Assembly (NCBI GenBank): GCA_933207985.1
Contig: OW240915.1
Location: forward strand, 266,895,000-266,958,999
Direction of reading: 5' to 3'
DNA from: Pelobates cultripes
Lineage: Eukaryota; Chordata; Amphibia; Anura; Pelobatidae
Length of the DNA stretch: 64,000 nucleotides
In this document: piece by piece, positions 46,481 through 59,060 of the stretch
Layout of the letters: every line of letters begins with the position of its first letter
How positions within the stretch are numbered: the stretch's first letter is position 1
Translations under genes and position numbers: made by a program
Notes under the pieces: generated by a model
The model's input: the letters and a program-made list of their open reading frames with translations, nothing else
Told to the model about the DNA's origin: nothing
Databases searched by the model: none

Positions 46481-49400
46481 CTAACTGCTATTCAATCTAT
46501 AACAGTGAAAAAAGTTTTTTGTTTTTAAATGCAAGCTATTATGACACCAGATATGAGTGGCACTGTAAACTGGCAGAGTTAATGCTGTAGGGCTGACACA
46601 CCCGCTTTGAGACAACTAACTGCTATTCAATCTATAACAGTGAAAATAGTTTTTGGGTTTTTAAATGCACGCTATTGTGACACCAGATAAGAGTGGCACT
46701 GTGAACTGGCAGAGTACACGCTGTAGGGCTGACACACCCGCTTTGAGACAACTAACTGCTATTCAATCTATAACAGTTAAAAAAAGTTTTTTTTGTTTTT
46801 AAATGCATGCTATTGTGACACCAGTGAGTGAGTGGTGGTACTGGGCACAGTATCCACTGTGAGCCTGACACACCCGCTTTGAGACAACTAACTGCTATTC
46901 AATCTATAACAGTGAAAAAAGTTTTTTGGTTTTAAATGCACGCTATTGTGACACCAGATATGAGTGGCAAAGTACACTGGCAGAGGTCTGCAGAGCACAC
47001 GCTGAAGGCCTGACACCCACTTTAAGGACACTGACTGCTATTAGCTTACACTGAAAAACTTTTTTCTTTGTAAAAGCACGCTATAGAGACACCAGATATG
47101 AGTGGCAAAGTACACGGGCAAAGGTCTGCAGAGCACACGCTGAAGGAGGCCTGACACCCGCTTTAAGGACACTGACTGCTATTAGCTTACACTGAAAAAC
47201 TTTTTTCTTTGTAAAAGCACGCTATAGAGACACCAGATATGAGTGGCAAAGTACACGGGCAAAGGTCTGCAGAGCACACGCTGAAGGAGGCCTGACACCT
47301 GCTTTAAGGACACTGACTGCTATTAGCTTACACTGAAAACTTTTTTTCTTTGTAAAAGCACGCTATAGAGACACCAGATATGAGTGGCAAAGTACACGGG
47401 CAGAGGTCTGCAGAGCACACGCTGAAGGAGGCCTGACACCCGCTTTAAGGACACTGACTGCTATTAGCTTACACTGAAAAACTTTTTTTCTTTGTAAAAG
47501 CAAGCTATAGAGACACCAGATTTGAGTGGCAAAGTACACGGGCAAAGGTCTGCAGAGCACACGCTGAAGGAGGCCTGACACCCGCTTTAAGGACACTGAC
47601 TGCTATTAGCTTACACTGAAAAACTTTTTCTTTGTAAAAGCATACTATAGAGACACCAGATATGAGTGTAAAATTACTGCAGACAGAGGTCTGCCAGAAC
47701 TGCAGCTGAAGGAGACTGTTGACACCTGCTTTAAGGACACTGACTGCTATTAGCTTACACTGAAAAACTTTTTTTTTCTTTGTAAAAACGCGCTATAGAG
47801 ACACCAGATATGAGTGAAAGCGAAATTACTGCAGACGAAGGTCTGGGAAGGGAGGCCTGACACCAGCTGGGACACTGACTGCTATTAACACTGAAAAACT
47901 TTTTCTTTGTAAAAGCACGCTATAGAGACACCAGATATGAGTGGCAAAGTACACGGGCAAAGGTCTGCAGAGCACACGCTGAAGGAGGCCTGACACCTGC
48001 TTTAAGGACACTGACTGCTATTAGCTTACACTGAAAACTTTTTTTCTTTGTAAAAGCACGCTATAGAGACACCAGATATGAGTGGCAAAGTAAACGGGCA
48101 GAGGTCTGCAGAGCACACACTGAAGGAGGCCTGACACCCGCTTTAAGGACAATGACTGCTATTAGCTTACACTGAAAAACTTTTTTTCTTTGTAAAAGCA
48201 CGCTATAGAGACACTGAATATGAGTGGCAAAGTACACGGGCAGAGGTCTGCAGAGCACACGCTGAAGGAGGCCTGACACCTGCTTTAAGGACACTGACTG
48301 CTATTAGCTTACACTGAAAAACTTTTTTCTTTGTAAAAGCACGCTATAGAGACACCAGATATGAGTGGCAAAGTACACGGGCAGAGGTCTGCAGAGCACA
48401 CGCTGAAGGAGGCCTGACACCTACTTTAAGGACACTGACTGCTATTAGCTTACACTGAAAAACTTTTTTTCTTTGTAAAAGCACGCTATAGAGACACCAG
48501 ATATGAGTGGCAAAGTACACGGGTAGAGGTCTGCAGAGCACACGCTGAAGGAGGCCTGACACCCGCTTTAAGGACACTGACTGCTATTAACACGCTTTGG
48601 CACTGCTGTAAAAAGCGTATAGAGACACCAGATATGGTGTAGAAATTACTGCGGGCAAAGGTCACCCAGGCACAAGCTGAGGCCTGACGCCCGCTAAGGA
48701 CACTGACTGCTTTATTAGCTTACACTGAAAGAAAAACTTTTTTCTTTGAAACCGCAGCTACTCAGAGACACCAGATATGAGTGGCAAAGTACACTGGCAG
48801 AGGTCTGCAGAGCACACGCTGAAGGAGGCCTGACACCCGCTTTAAGGACACTGACTGCTATTAGCTTACACTGAAAACTTTTTTTCTTTGTAAAAGCACG
48901 CTATAGAGACACCAGATATGAGTGGCAAAGTACACGGGCAGAGGTCTGCAGAGCACACGCTGAAGGAGGCCTGACACCCGCTTTAAGGACACTGACTGCT
49001 ATAAGCTTACACTGAAAAACTTTTTTTCTTTGTAAAAGCACGCTATAGAGACACCAGATATGAGTGGCAAAGTACCGCAGACAAGGTCTGAAGGTCGACA
49101 CCAGCTTTAAGGACACTGACTGCTATTAGCTTACACTGGCTTTCTTTGTAGAAGCACGCTATAGAGACACCAGATATGAGGTGGAAGGTAAAAGGTACCG
49201 CAGACAGAGGTCACCCACCCAGAGCACCGCATGAAGGAGGCCTGACACCCGCTTTAAGGACACTGACTGCTATTAGCTTACACTGAAAACTTTTTTTCTT
49301 TGTAAAAGCACGCTATAGAGACACCAGATATGAGTGGCAAAGTACACGGGCAAAGGTCTGCAGAGCACACGCCGAAGGAGGCCTGACACCCGCTTTAAGG

Positions 49401-50660
49401 ACACTGACTGCTATTAGCTTACACTGAAAAACTTTTTTTCTTTGTAAAAGCACACTATAGAGATACCAGATATGAGTGGCAAAGTACACGGGCAGAGGTC
49501 TGCAGAGCACACGCTGAAGGAGGCCTGACACCCGCTTTAAGGACACTGACTGCTATTAGCTTACAATGAAAAACTTTTTTCTTTGTAAAAGCACGCTATA
49601 GAGACACCAGATATGAGTGGCAAAGGTCTGCAGAGCACACGCTGAAGGAGGCCTGACACCTGCTTTAAGGACACTGACTGCTATTAGCTTACACTGAAAA
49701 ACTTTTTTCTTTGTAAAAGCACGCCATAGAGACACCAGATATGAGTGGCAAAGTACACGTGCAGAGGTCTGCAGAGCACACGCTGAAGGAGGCCTGACAC
49801 CCGCTTTAAGGACACTGACTGCTATTAGCTTACACTGAAAAACCTTTTTTCTTTGTAAAAGCACGCTATAGAGACACCAGATATGAGTGGCAAAGTACAC
49901 GGGCAAAGGTCTGCAGAGCACACGCTGAAGGAGGCCTGACACCCGCTTTAAGGACACTGACTGCTATTAGCTTACACTGAAACACTTTTTTTCTTTGTAA
50001 AAGCATGCTATAGAGACACCAGATATGAGTGGCAAAGTACACGGGCAGAGGTCTGCAGAGCACACGCTGAAGGAGGCCTGACACCTGCTTTAAGGACACT
50101 GACTGCTATTAGCTTACACTGAAAAACTTTTTTTCTTTGTAAAAGCACGCTATAGAGACACCAGATATGAGTGGCAAAGTACACGGGCAAAGGTCTGCAG
50201 AGCACACGCTGAAGGACACTGACTGAATCTATAACAGTGAAAAAAGTTTTTTGTTTTTAAATGCAAGCTATTGTGACACCAGATATGAGTGGTGGCACTG
50301 ACTGGGCAAATGGGCACAGTATCCACTGTGAGCCTGACACAGAAGCTGGCAGCAGTGGCAGACAACAAACTGCTATTCAATCTATAACAGTGAAAAAAGT
50401 TTTTTGTTTTTAAATGCAAGCTATTGTGACACCAGTGAGTGGTGGCACTGGGCACCGTATCCACTGTTAGCGTAACACACCCGCTTTAAGGACACTGACT
50501 GCTATTCAATCTATAACAATGAAAAAAGTTTTTTGTTTTTAAATGCAAGCTATTGTGACACCAGATATGAGTGGTGGCACTGACTGGGCAAATGGGCACA
50601 GTATCCACTGTGAGCCTGACACAGAAGCAGGCAGCAGTGGTAGACAACTAACTGCAATTA
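46430..50660. repeat. Tandem array B, about 30 units of 141-142 bp
   Basis: The core unit contains CTATAGAGACACCAGATATG, AGTGGCAAAGTACACGGGCA, GGTCTGCAGAGCACACGCTG, AAGGAGGCCTGACACCCGCT and TTAAGGACACTGACTGCTAT. Measured spacings of the GTGGCAAAG mark are 141, 141, 142, 140, ... bp. Central units (about 47000-50200) are very similar. Units at both edges (46430-46960 and about 50225-50660) are a different subtype with CTATTCAATCTATAACAGTG and GTTTTTAAATGC. The repeated 77-codon antisense frames are by-products. Confidence 0.95.
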
Positions 50661-50809
50661 CATTACACAGAAAAAAAAAAGCAGACTGATGTTCTAGCCC
50701 TAAAAAGGGCTTTTTGGGGTGCTGTCCTTACAGCAGAGATCAGATGAGTCCTTCAGGACTGTAGTGGACACTGTATACCCTAACCTAGCTATGCATTTCA
50801 TCTAATCAA

Positions 50810-51083
50810 CAGCAGCTACACTTTCCCTCCTCTCACTAAGCATGCAGCTTGAGAATGAATCTAAAATGGATGCTGTCCAGCAGGTGGGAGGGTCTGCTAG
50901 GGAGGGTGTGCTGCTAATTGGCTGGAATGTGTCTGCTGACTGTGAGGTACAGGGTCAAACTTTACTCAATGATGACGAATAGGGGGCGGATCGAACCACG
51001 CATGTGTTCGCCGTCCGCGGCGGACGCGAACATGCTATGTTCGCCGGGAACTGTTCGCCGGCGAACCATTCAGTGCATCACTA
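50810..51083. repeat. hAT right-end arm
   Basis: CTGTCCAGCAGGTGGGAGGG through CTGTGAGGTACAGGGTCAAA to CATCACTA. Equals, in inverse, the arm at 38566-38764 and the arms of the MITE at 3621-3955, differing mainly in the terminal TTCG-rich 60 bp. Confidence 0.85.
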
Positions 51084-53996
51084 ATCACCACACCAATATT
51101 AAAGAGTTTTTTTTGGGTAGGTTATGCTTGTAATCAGCAGCAATAGAGAATAATAAAATAAATATAGGACATGCACATGTATTACATATAGATAAAAAAA
51201 TATGATAAACTTTTATTTTAATAAAAATCTAGCAATTTTTCAAAATTAGTAATTTAAATCAATATAGTCACCATACAACATAAATTATAGGATCCACGTT
51301 GCACATTGCAGCATATCCCAGCTGGTTATTGCTATAAGAATCAAAAACATGATATTCAGTTTTAATCAGTGTTAGTATATATGATCATTTTAAAATGGTC
51401 TCCAAATTAAATAGCTGATTTAGCCATCTTAAAGAGATATTTTATATCTTATATAATATCTGCAGATACAAATGTTCACATCAGTTTTTGCAAAATGTAC
51501 ACAGAAACAAAAATGGTGGCTAAACAATGTGACATAATCAGATAGTGAGAATTTTTTTGGGGAGGGACGGCACCAAAAACTCTCTGAAATACAGCAGAAG
51601 TGATGTCATGCACATTTAAAGAAAACCAAGTGAAAAAATACATATCAGTGCATAATACAAATTAGTTGCTGTTAGTTAATTATAACCAGTTCCATTTACA
51701 ATTAGGACAATAATCTGGCTAAAATACATAAAAATAATATAATGCAAACAAGGAATTGACTTGACTTGAAATATTGCTTTGTGTCCAATAAAGTAGGCAT
51801 TGGATGTACCTTTGAATGCCCAGAACCCTCTTTTTTGCTATTCAATATAAAGCACTATAATTCCACAAATCTTTAATTTAAAACTATTGCCATTTGAAAA
51901 TGCCTGCTGAACTTTTCTCTCTTTGAAACTTTTGTTACATTTATCACTCCAGTATGAAGTATTTAGACTAGTCATTGTAACTGAAAACACAGAGAAATCT
52001 AGATATCTGTAACATAAGTGGTTCTAGAGAAAATGATTTTGGAGTGTTGTAGAAAATTTGTTGTAGAAAATTTGTAGGCAAAACTGAAATGACTGCTTGA
52101 CCGCATGTGACCTATGACTTTTCTGTCTTATATGTCTTATATGAACACACTATTTGTCTCTATCTTCATGCCAAGTTTCAAGATTTTTTTGACAAGCTGT
52201 TTATAAAATAACAGACGAAAGGTACAGAATAATAACAAAAAATATACATTTATTATATTGCATACTTTAAATAAAATAGAATATATACTAATAATTTGAA
52301 CTAAATGAATAGATTGTCCAATAACGTTTGTAGCTCAGCCACTTGATAAACTGAATTAAAACAATGAGACCAAATGGACACTGTATTGGCCAATTGGCCA
52401 CCTAAGATTGAAGTCACATGATGCTTGTGCCACAGCTACTGAATCAGCATTCCCCGACTCCCACTCCACCCGTGTCCTTCCCCTACCCGGCTGCTTAGGC
52501 CGCTCCCTCCCTCCCCCCTCCCTGCCCCTGTGGAGACACGTGCCCTGGCTATGTTTGCTTAGAGTTCCGTGGCACCTGCCCTGGGAAGGAAAGTAATATT
52601 GACAGGGAGACATTAGAGCAGGGACACCCCACCAGCCAACCACCAACAAGACAGGGAAGGGAGAGAGAAAACACTGGCTGACTGGGGCTGCAAATCCTTC
52701 AGGAGCCCCCGACAGCAGTAGGGGCAATCCTATAGTAATACCCACACTACCCACGAACCAGGATCTGCCACTGAGCGAGCCACTAAACCTAGTGCTCAAG
52801 CAGTATTCCAGATACCTACGTGCTCCGCACTACTTCCTTGCGGACCTGCGGATCCAACAGCTTAATTGTATATATGTTATGTCATGAGTACCTACGCATA
52901 CTACTGGTGTTCCTACCAATAATTTGAGGTATTGTGAGAATGACACAATGTATAGTGCGAAAATATGGGACCTGCGAGTTCTCAACTGCTCAGGGCCTGC
53001 GAGCCCACACAAACATATAGCGTATTCGCACCTCATTCTGATCTTCATGTTTTGTTAGAGACCTGCGTCCCATGTTGCTTTTACGTCAAAATTGCATACC
53101 AGGCACGAATGGCTGAACCAATAAAAAATGTATTTACAAAAAAACCAATAAGTCATCCAGACGCTTTGTTGTCTGGCCACATAATATTAATATTACTATT
53201 CAACACAAAATAATAGTAACTCGAGCTTTGTGTGGATATTTGTTTAACACAGTGATATGTTTGTCAAAAGCAATATGTACATTTAGTTATGTTGAGGCAA
53301 TGAGAACAAAAATGCATAAAATATACTTTATTTTGCACATATATGCAATAACTCCAGGGAAATCTTACAATGCCTGAACAGTAATCTAGCTAGCTGACTT
53401 TATGAAGTAGACATGTCTCATCTGTAAGTAGTTCAGCTGTAAAAGGCACCATAAGTATTTTAAATTTTGTAAAAATAAATAAACACTAGTATATCAAACA
53501 TACAAGAGAAATACACACAGGCTATTGTAACACCAGCAGGAGTAGGGTTGTGGTCAAAGATATTTTATGGCACTGATATATATATGACATGAAGCAGTCT
53601 GCCCAGGAGAATGTTGACAAAGTCAAATTGAAAGAAAATGTCAATACACTCTTCTTTTTAAAATGCTTTAATCTTATTTATTTCCTTCTGCATAGGAACG
53701 CTATGCTAAGAATACATAAGCCTTCCAACCTCTATTAGATTGCCTTGAAGGGCTAGAGGACTTACTTTACTTGGGTTTGCTATCCGTATACCTACTGATT
53801 GTACAGCATCATTCTGTGCCTTTAGTATCTATACTGCACATACAAGTAAACAAATAATTTTGAAGTTATCATACGAGGTCTGCTAAGGCATGAACCTTGT
53901 CTTTCTATATTGAAAACTATGGAAAAATTTCATTTCTGCAGGTGAAGTAAGGGTGATGTTTCACACATTTCACCTTTTTTCTCTGCTGGTAAATAG
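51084..53996. other. Intergenic stretch; one GC-rich patch, no supported gene
   Basis: Mostly AT-rich. About 52430-53060 is distinctly GC-richer, with C/T-rich blocks, CACGTG (about 52538), an inverted CCAAT pair TTGGCCAATTGGCC at about 52387-52400, and scattered CpG. A 147-codon antisense frame here has no recognised domain. It could be a promoter/5' exon relic or an unnamed retroelement end. Confidence 0.4.
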
Positions 53997-54550
53997 TTAA
54001 AGGAACACTATAGTCACCTAAATTACTTTAGCTAAATAAAGCAGTTTTAGTGTATAGATCATTCCCCTGCAATTTCACTGCTCAATTCACTGTCATTTAG
54101 GAGTTAAATCACTTTGTTTCTGTTTATGCAGCCCTAGCCACACCTCCCCTGGCTATGATTGACAGAGCCTGCGTGAAAAAAAAACTGGTTTCACTTTCAA
54201 ACAGATGTAATTTACCTTAAATAATTGTATCTCAATATCTAAATTGAACTTTAATCACATACAGGAGGCTCTTGCAGGGTCTAGCAAGCTATTAACATAG
54301 CAGGGGATAAGGAAATCTTAATTAAACAGAACTTGCAATAAAGAAAGCCTAAATAGGGCTCTCTTTACAGGAAGTGTTTATGGAAGGCTGTGCAAGTCAC
54401 ATGCAGGGAGGTGTGACTAGGGTTCATAAACAAAGGTATTTAACTCCTAAATGGCAGAGGATTGAGCAGTGAGGCTGAAGGGGCATGTTCTATACACCAA
54501 AACTGCTTCATTAAGCTAAAGTTGTTCAGGTGACTATAGTGTCCCTTTAA
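53997..54550. repeat. TTAA MITE, intact-looking copy (554 bp)
   Basis: TTAA at 53997-54000 and 54547-54550, ends TTAAAGGAACACTATAGTCA and GTGACTATAGTGTCCCTTTAA, with long inverted similarity (ACTTTAGCTAAATAAAGCAG). The inside matches the copy at 2197-2713 (CTGCTCAATTC.CTG, TTTATGCAGCCCTAGCCACA). Confidence 0.92.
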
Positions 54551-54627
54551 TAAGTATCAATGACAACAGCATGGAATCTCATCTAAACTAATTTGAATGT
54601 TTATTTTTAACTAAAATGCTGAAAGCA

Positions 54628-54733
54628 TTCTGGACAAATATTAATAAAAGCTCAATATGTGTACCTTAAAAATATAGGTGTTCTGGACAAATATTAATAA
54701 AAGCTCAATATGTGTACCTTAAAAATATAGGTG
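54628..54733. repeat. Perfect 53-bp tandem duplication
   Basis: TTCTGGACAAATATTAATAA...ATATAGGTG at 54628-54680 is repeated without change at 54681-54733. Confidence 0.97.
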
Positions 54734-55249
54734 TTAGGACAATCTCAGGTAGACATGTAATTATTACAAAGAAACATGCTCTAGTGAGAGCCTGTTATTT
54801 TGGTACTTGAAGTCTGAACTCTTGGACATGTTTCACTTGGTGCTGTAAAGGTTAAAGTATAGGGAGGATAATTAGTAGATTTCAAATTTCTCTGTGCACA
54901 ACCTCGGGTCTTCTCAGGTCATTGGTTTCTGTGACTTTTTATAAAAGCTCTTAACACAGTTACAACTCCCAAAAAGATTTCCTATCTTTCTTGATAACTT
55001 ACAAATTGGACACCACATGTTAGGAGGGAGATACAGAAACGTAGCTATATGCATGTATAGAAACTAGCAAGAACAAAGCATTTTACAATGAGATAGGTGG
55101 GAGAGAGGATGAAGGAAAAATAAAAAGTGCTCCAGATTCCCCCCCCTCCCAAATTATACAAACTTGTACAAGCAAAAATATAAAACAATTCTATCAAATA
55201 AAATGTCTAATTTTACTGATGTAAAAAAATGTCTCAAATTACCCATAAA
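54734..55249. other. Sequence without a recognised feature
   Basis: No gene or element boundary recognised; part may be 3' UTR of the antisense LINE that follows. Confidence 0.35.
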
Positions 55250-58200
55250 GCCAGCTCTATAATTGAATAATGTCTCACTAATGATAGCTGTTGAAGAACT
55301 CTTGTTTAGCTTGACTTTGTAAACAAAGATTTAGGAAGCAGGTTGTCCATGTCTGCTGCAGACACGCTAGTGGCTGACGAGGCCAATGCAGGACAGGCAT
55401 AGCCAGCCACAGCAGCTGCAAGGAAAAATCTGGTCAGACTTTGGTTCCACAATGTCATGGTCCTTCCATTGTTTCTTTTTATTATTAATATCTGCAGTCA
55501 ATGCCCTGCGTGCATTCTCAAAGGAGGAAACAGCCTGAGGAATGCTGTGTCTCCAAATCTCCCAATCGGAGGTTAGAGCAGACCATTTATGTGACAGGCA
55601 TGATTTCTTTAAAGAGTTCTTGTACCTCTTCTTTGGTGCTCCTCTGTCGTGGTATATATCATATGTAACCTTAGGTATGATATGATCTTCCATCTTGGAG
55701 ACATGCCATGTCCTGCGGAGCTGGACTTGCTGGTGGTTTCTGCTTGTTTGAGAATTTTAATGTTAGTGATGAAGTCATTACAATGGATGTAGAGGAGACA
55801 GCGTTGGTGAAATAGCTGAAGAAGTCTCAGGTGTGGCAATATTTAACCCATGACTCAGAGCCACACATTGGTAAGTACAACAGCTCTGTGCATACTGATC
55901 TTTGTGCCTCTCTTCAGATGTTTGTTGTTCCGACTCTCTTATATAGTTTGCCAAACACTGACTTTTACAGCCTGCTATTTATCTCTTTGTTGATCTTGGC
56001 ATCTGAAGAGATGATGCACCCAATGTAGCTGAACTGATGGACTCTCTTCAGCTCTGATTTACCACTGGTGATGCAGGGGTGATGGTAAACTTCATGAGGT
56101 GCAGGCTGGTAGAGGACCTCTGTCTTCTTCAAGATGAATTATAATCCAAAGAGTTCAGCAGCCTCTGCAAAGCAGGATTGTATTCACTGTAGGGCTGTAA
56201 CCATGTAGGCAACAAGAGTAGCATCATTAGCAAAAAGCAGCTCTCTGACGAGTTGGTACGCCATCTTAGCAACGATTAATGTGGTAGACACCATCCTCTT
56301 TGTCAAAGTCTACAGTGGCCCTTTGAAACATCAAGCTGAAAAAGATTGTGAGGAGAGGTGGTGCAAGAACACATCTTTGTTTTACACCATTGCCTATAAG
56401 AAAGGTTTCCAAGAAGTCATTGCTGTATCTTACTAGGCTATGTAGATCTTTGTGTTGCTGAATGATCATGTTAAGGAACTTAGGGGGATATCCTAGGCAT
56501 TCCAAGTTTTGCCACATGCCTATTCTGCTCAAAGTGTCAAACACTTTGGTGAGGTCAACGAATGTTACGTACAATGCCTTGTCTATTTCCGACATTTTTC
56601 TTGGAGCTGTCTGAAAGCAAATACCATGTCGGTGGTGCTCCTTCTAGCAAATTGGATCTCTGGAAAGAGTTCTTCTGCAATGGTGGGTACCAGTCTGTTC
56701 AAGAGTACCCTTGCAAGGATTTTTCCTGTGATGGAGAGCAGTGTTATCCCCGATAGTTGGAGCAGTCAGACTTTTCTCACTTGTTCTTATACAGGGTGAT
56801 AATTATAGTGTTGCAGAGGTCCTGTGGTAGTTTGCATTGTTACCAGCAGCAGACAAAGAAATCATGAAGTTTAATGTGTAATTTGGTCCCCACATTTGCA
56901 GACTTAAGGGGGAATTCCATCAGCCCCTGCTACCTTGACACTTTTCAGCTGCTTAACAGCCTTAACAGTCTCTTCAAGAGTGTGAATCTTGCCTAACACT
57001 GGTTTTATTGGCTGTTGTGGGATGTGATGGTGTGCAGAGCCGTTTACCATTCAGTTGGTGCTGAAGAGAGACTGGAAATGTTCAACCACTGGTTCAGGAT
57101 GGACATCTTGTCTGTGAGGAGTGTTAACCATCTGCACTGCACAAAGGGCTCTATACCTGGTGTGAAGATCCGTACACTCCTTTCATGGATTCATAATACC
57201 CTCTGTAGTCACCAACATCTGCACAAAGCTGAGTTCTCTCTGCAATGTTTGTTCCCCACTTGTTGTTTATCTCTCTGAGCTTGTGCTGGTGGTTTCTACA
57301 TACAAGGCAGAAAGCTGCTTTCCTATCAGGACAAAATGGCTGTGCAAGGTGCGCTTGGTGAACAGATCTTTTCTTCATCAGCAATTCTTGGATCTCCTGA
57401 TTGATCTCATCAAACCAATCTTTGTTCTTCTTTGTGGTGAACCCTATAACCTTTTTGGAGGTCTGCAGGGTGGCAGATTTTAGAAATTCCTAAAGCTCTT
57501 CTGAGCAGGGGTCCACAAGGCAGCTGAAATTGTCCAGCCTCAACTGGAGACTTACTGTAAATTCCACATTCAACTTAGCTAACTGGAGATTACAATCTGA
57601 TATCTCTTCTTCAGAGTTCTTCCCCTTTTTGGTTTGGAGACATTGCTTGCATCTTACAAGACGATGGTCTGTATGACGCTCTGCACTGGGCATTACTCAA
57701 GTGAGTAGGATGTCTCACATGTCTCTTTGGTGCACTGTGATGTAATCTATAAGGTGCCAATGTTTGGACTGAGGGTGCATCCAAATTGTCTTCAGGCTAT
57801 TTTTTTGCTGGAAGATTATGTTTGTGATAACAAATTTCTGTTCCGCACAAAACTCTCACAGAATGTGTCAGTTGTCATTGCAGTTTCCAAAACCATGTTT
57901 TCCTAATACTCCGTTACAGGCTTCTGAATCCTTGCCTATTCTGGCATTGAAGATAACCTTGTCATCCGCAAGGACATTCTGCATGATATTGCGTAGTTCA
58001 GTATAGACCTAGTCCTTTTCAGCAGGACTTGCTTGAAGAGTTAGGGTATACATGCTAAACAGTATGACCTGCTGATTGTTTTGAAGAGTTCCTGATCATA
58101 AAGTCAACACCACAGAGGCATCTCTCAGTCTCTGGCTTGCCTGATCAGAGAAGGGTGTATCCTGCGTCAAGCTCTAGAAGGCTGCCTACCTCAGGGAGGT

Positions 58201-59060
58201 GGACTTCACTGAGAGCAGCCATATCAACACTGAGCCTTGAGAGTTTCTGGGCGACTAAAGCAGAGCACCATTCAGGGCAACTGCTGTCTGCTGTATCGAG
58301 CATGGTTCTGATGTTTCAACTTGCATGTTTTAGTCCTTGCACACCTTGTGATGCAGGTGTTTGCCTTTTACTCATTTTGTTTGTTCAATCATATTAGAAG
58401 ATGCTGTTGACTGTCGCTAGCCAACTGGGGGGAAATGGAGACGAGCTTTGGTTAGGCCACCTTTTTTAGGCCCTCTCTGAGTGGAGCAAGCAGTGTTATC
58501 TCTAGATATGGCTGCTTGGTCATTCAGGGTGCTGCTGAATGATGTTGTCATCGCTGAGCTCAACATCAGACGACCAATACACCAGGACCGCCTATATGCA
58601 AGATCGCAACTGTGACTTCCACCTGCTGGTTTACCCCTTTCCCATCACTGCAGGGCTTCATGATTATATTGACCATAGACATGGGCATATCCTTTGAGCC
58701 TGTGCAATGTAGTTTCTAGGTGGGGGCAGTGTGCACAATACTGGCCCTACCCTTTACACCTGGGGTACATCTGCCATGGTCTAGCAAGCTGGGACATTGA
58801 CAGGAAGGTCCCCAGGTTGTACGTTTTATATCATGGTGTCCCTCTCCTAGATGAATGACCTAACAGGGCTATGAGCTTCATCTGCCCTAATTTGGCCAAT
58901 TTGAAGCCAGCATGCAGGAGTCACCCATGTCCAGGTGTTGTACCCTAGTTTGTCTGACTTCTCAGTTAAGACCTGTCTGACTTGGGTGGCCCTTCTGGCA
59001 GTGATTCTATTGCCAGCATAGCTCTCAACATCATCGAAGCACTCAAGCAACAAGGCCAGT
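55250..59060 (-). mobile_element. Decayed antisense LINE (AP endonuclease type), clade unresolved
   Basis: Read right to left: a GC-richer 5' region (about 59060-58430), endonuclease (about 58420-57600), reverse transcriptase (about 57250-55900) and C-terminal zinc-finger region (to about 55370). 3' boundary approximate; no poly(A) was found. Many stops and frame changes show it is old. Confidence 0.75.
55370..58420 (-). pseudogene. LINE endonuclease/reverse transcriptase, heavily mutated
   Basis: Endonuclease: GSLLELDAGYTLLWSGKPE near 58200, FNARIG near 57940 (the Asp of the usual GDFNAR motif is lost), WMHPQSKHWHLIDY near 57755 and HTDHRLV near 57660. RT: VTFVDLTKVFDTLSRIGMW (56500-56570) and NGVKQRCVLAPPL near 56390. 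The YADD-equivalent reads FAND near 56222-56235, so the first catalytic Asp of the pair is Asn. Then VLYQPAP near 56115. The C-terminus has a C-x2-C zinc-finger start and IGLVSH near 55380-55430. It cannot encode an active enzyme. Confidence 0.8.

Larger units (their letters stand above)
43355..51083. mobile_element. Composite hAT-bounded region (7.7 kb) with two satellites and a Gypsy insert
   Basis: Left end TAGTGATGTCGCGAACACG, right end (inverted) TAGTGATGCACTGAATGG, both followed by dense TTCG/CGAAC motifs. The two ends are related but clearly not copies beyond the first 8 bases, and the 8-bp flanks (TTCTAAAT, ATCACCAC) do not match. Contents in order: left end to about 43660, 91-bp array, Gypsy pol fragment, hAT transposase piece (antisense), 141-bp array, right arm. 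Could be one old element with internal changes, or two hAT copies fused. Confidence 0.75.

Noticed and set aside
47363..50205. A recurring antisense 77-codon open frame suggesting a repeated peptide gene
   Set aside because: It is generated by the 141-bp (47 x 3) array period; there is no start-context, domain or codon signal, and the frame breaks wherever unit length changes.
52356..52799. 147-codon antisense frame in the GC-rich patch
   Set aside because: No domain; long frame is expected from GC-rich, stop-poor composition.
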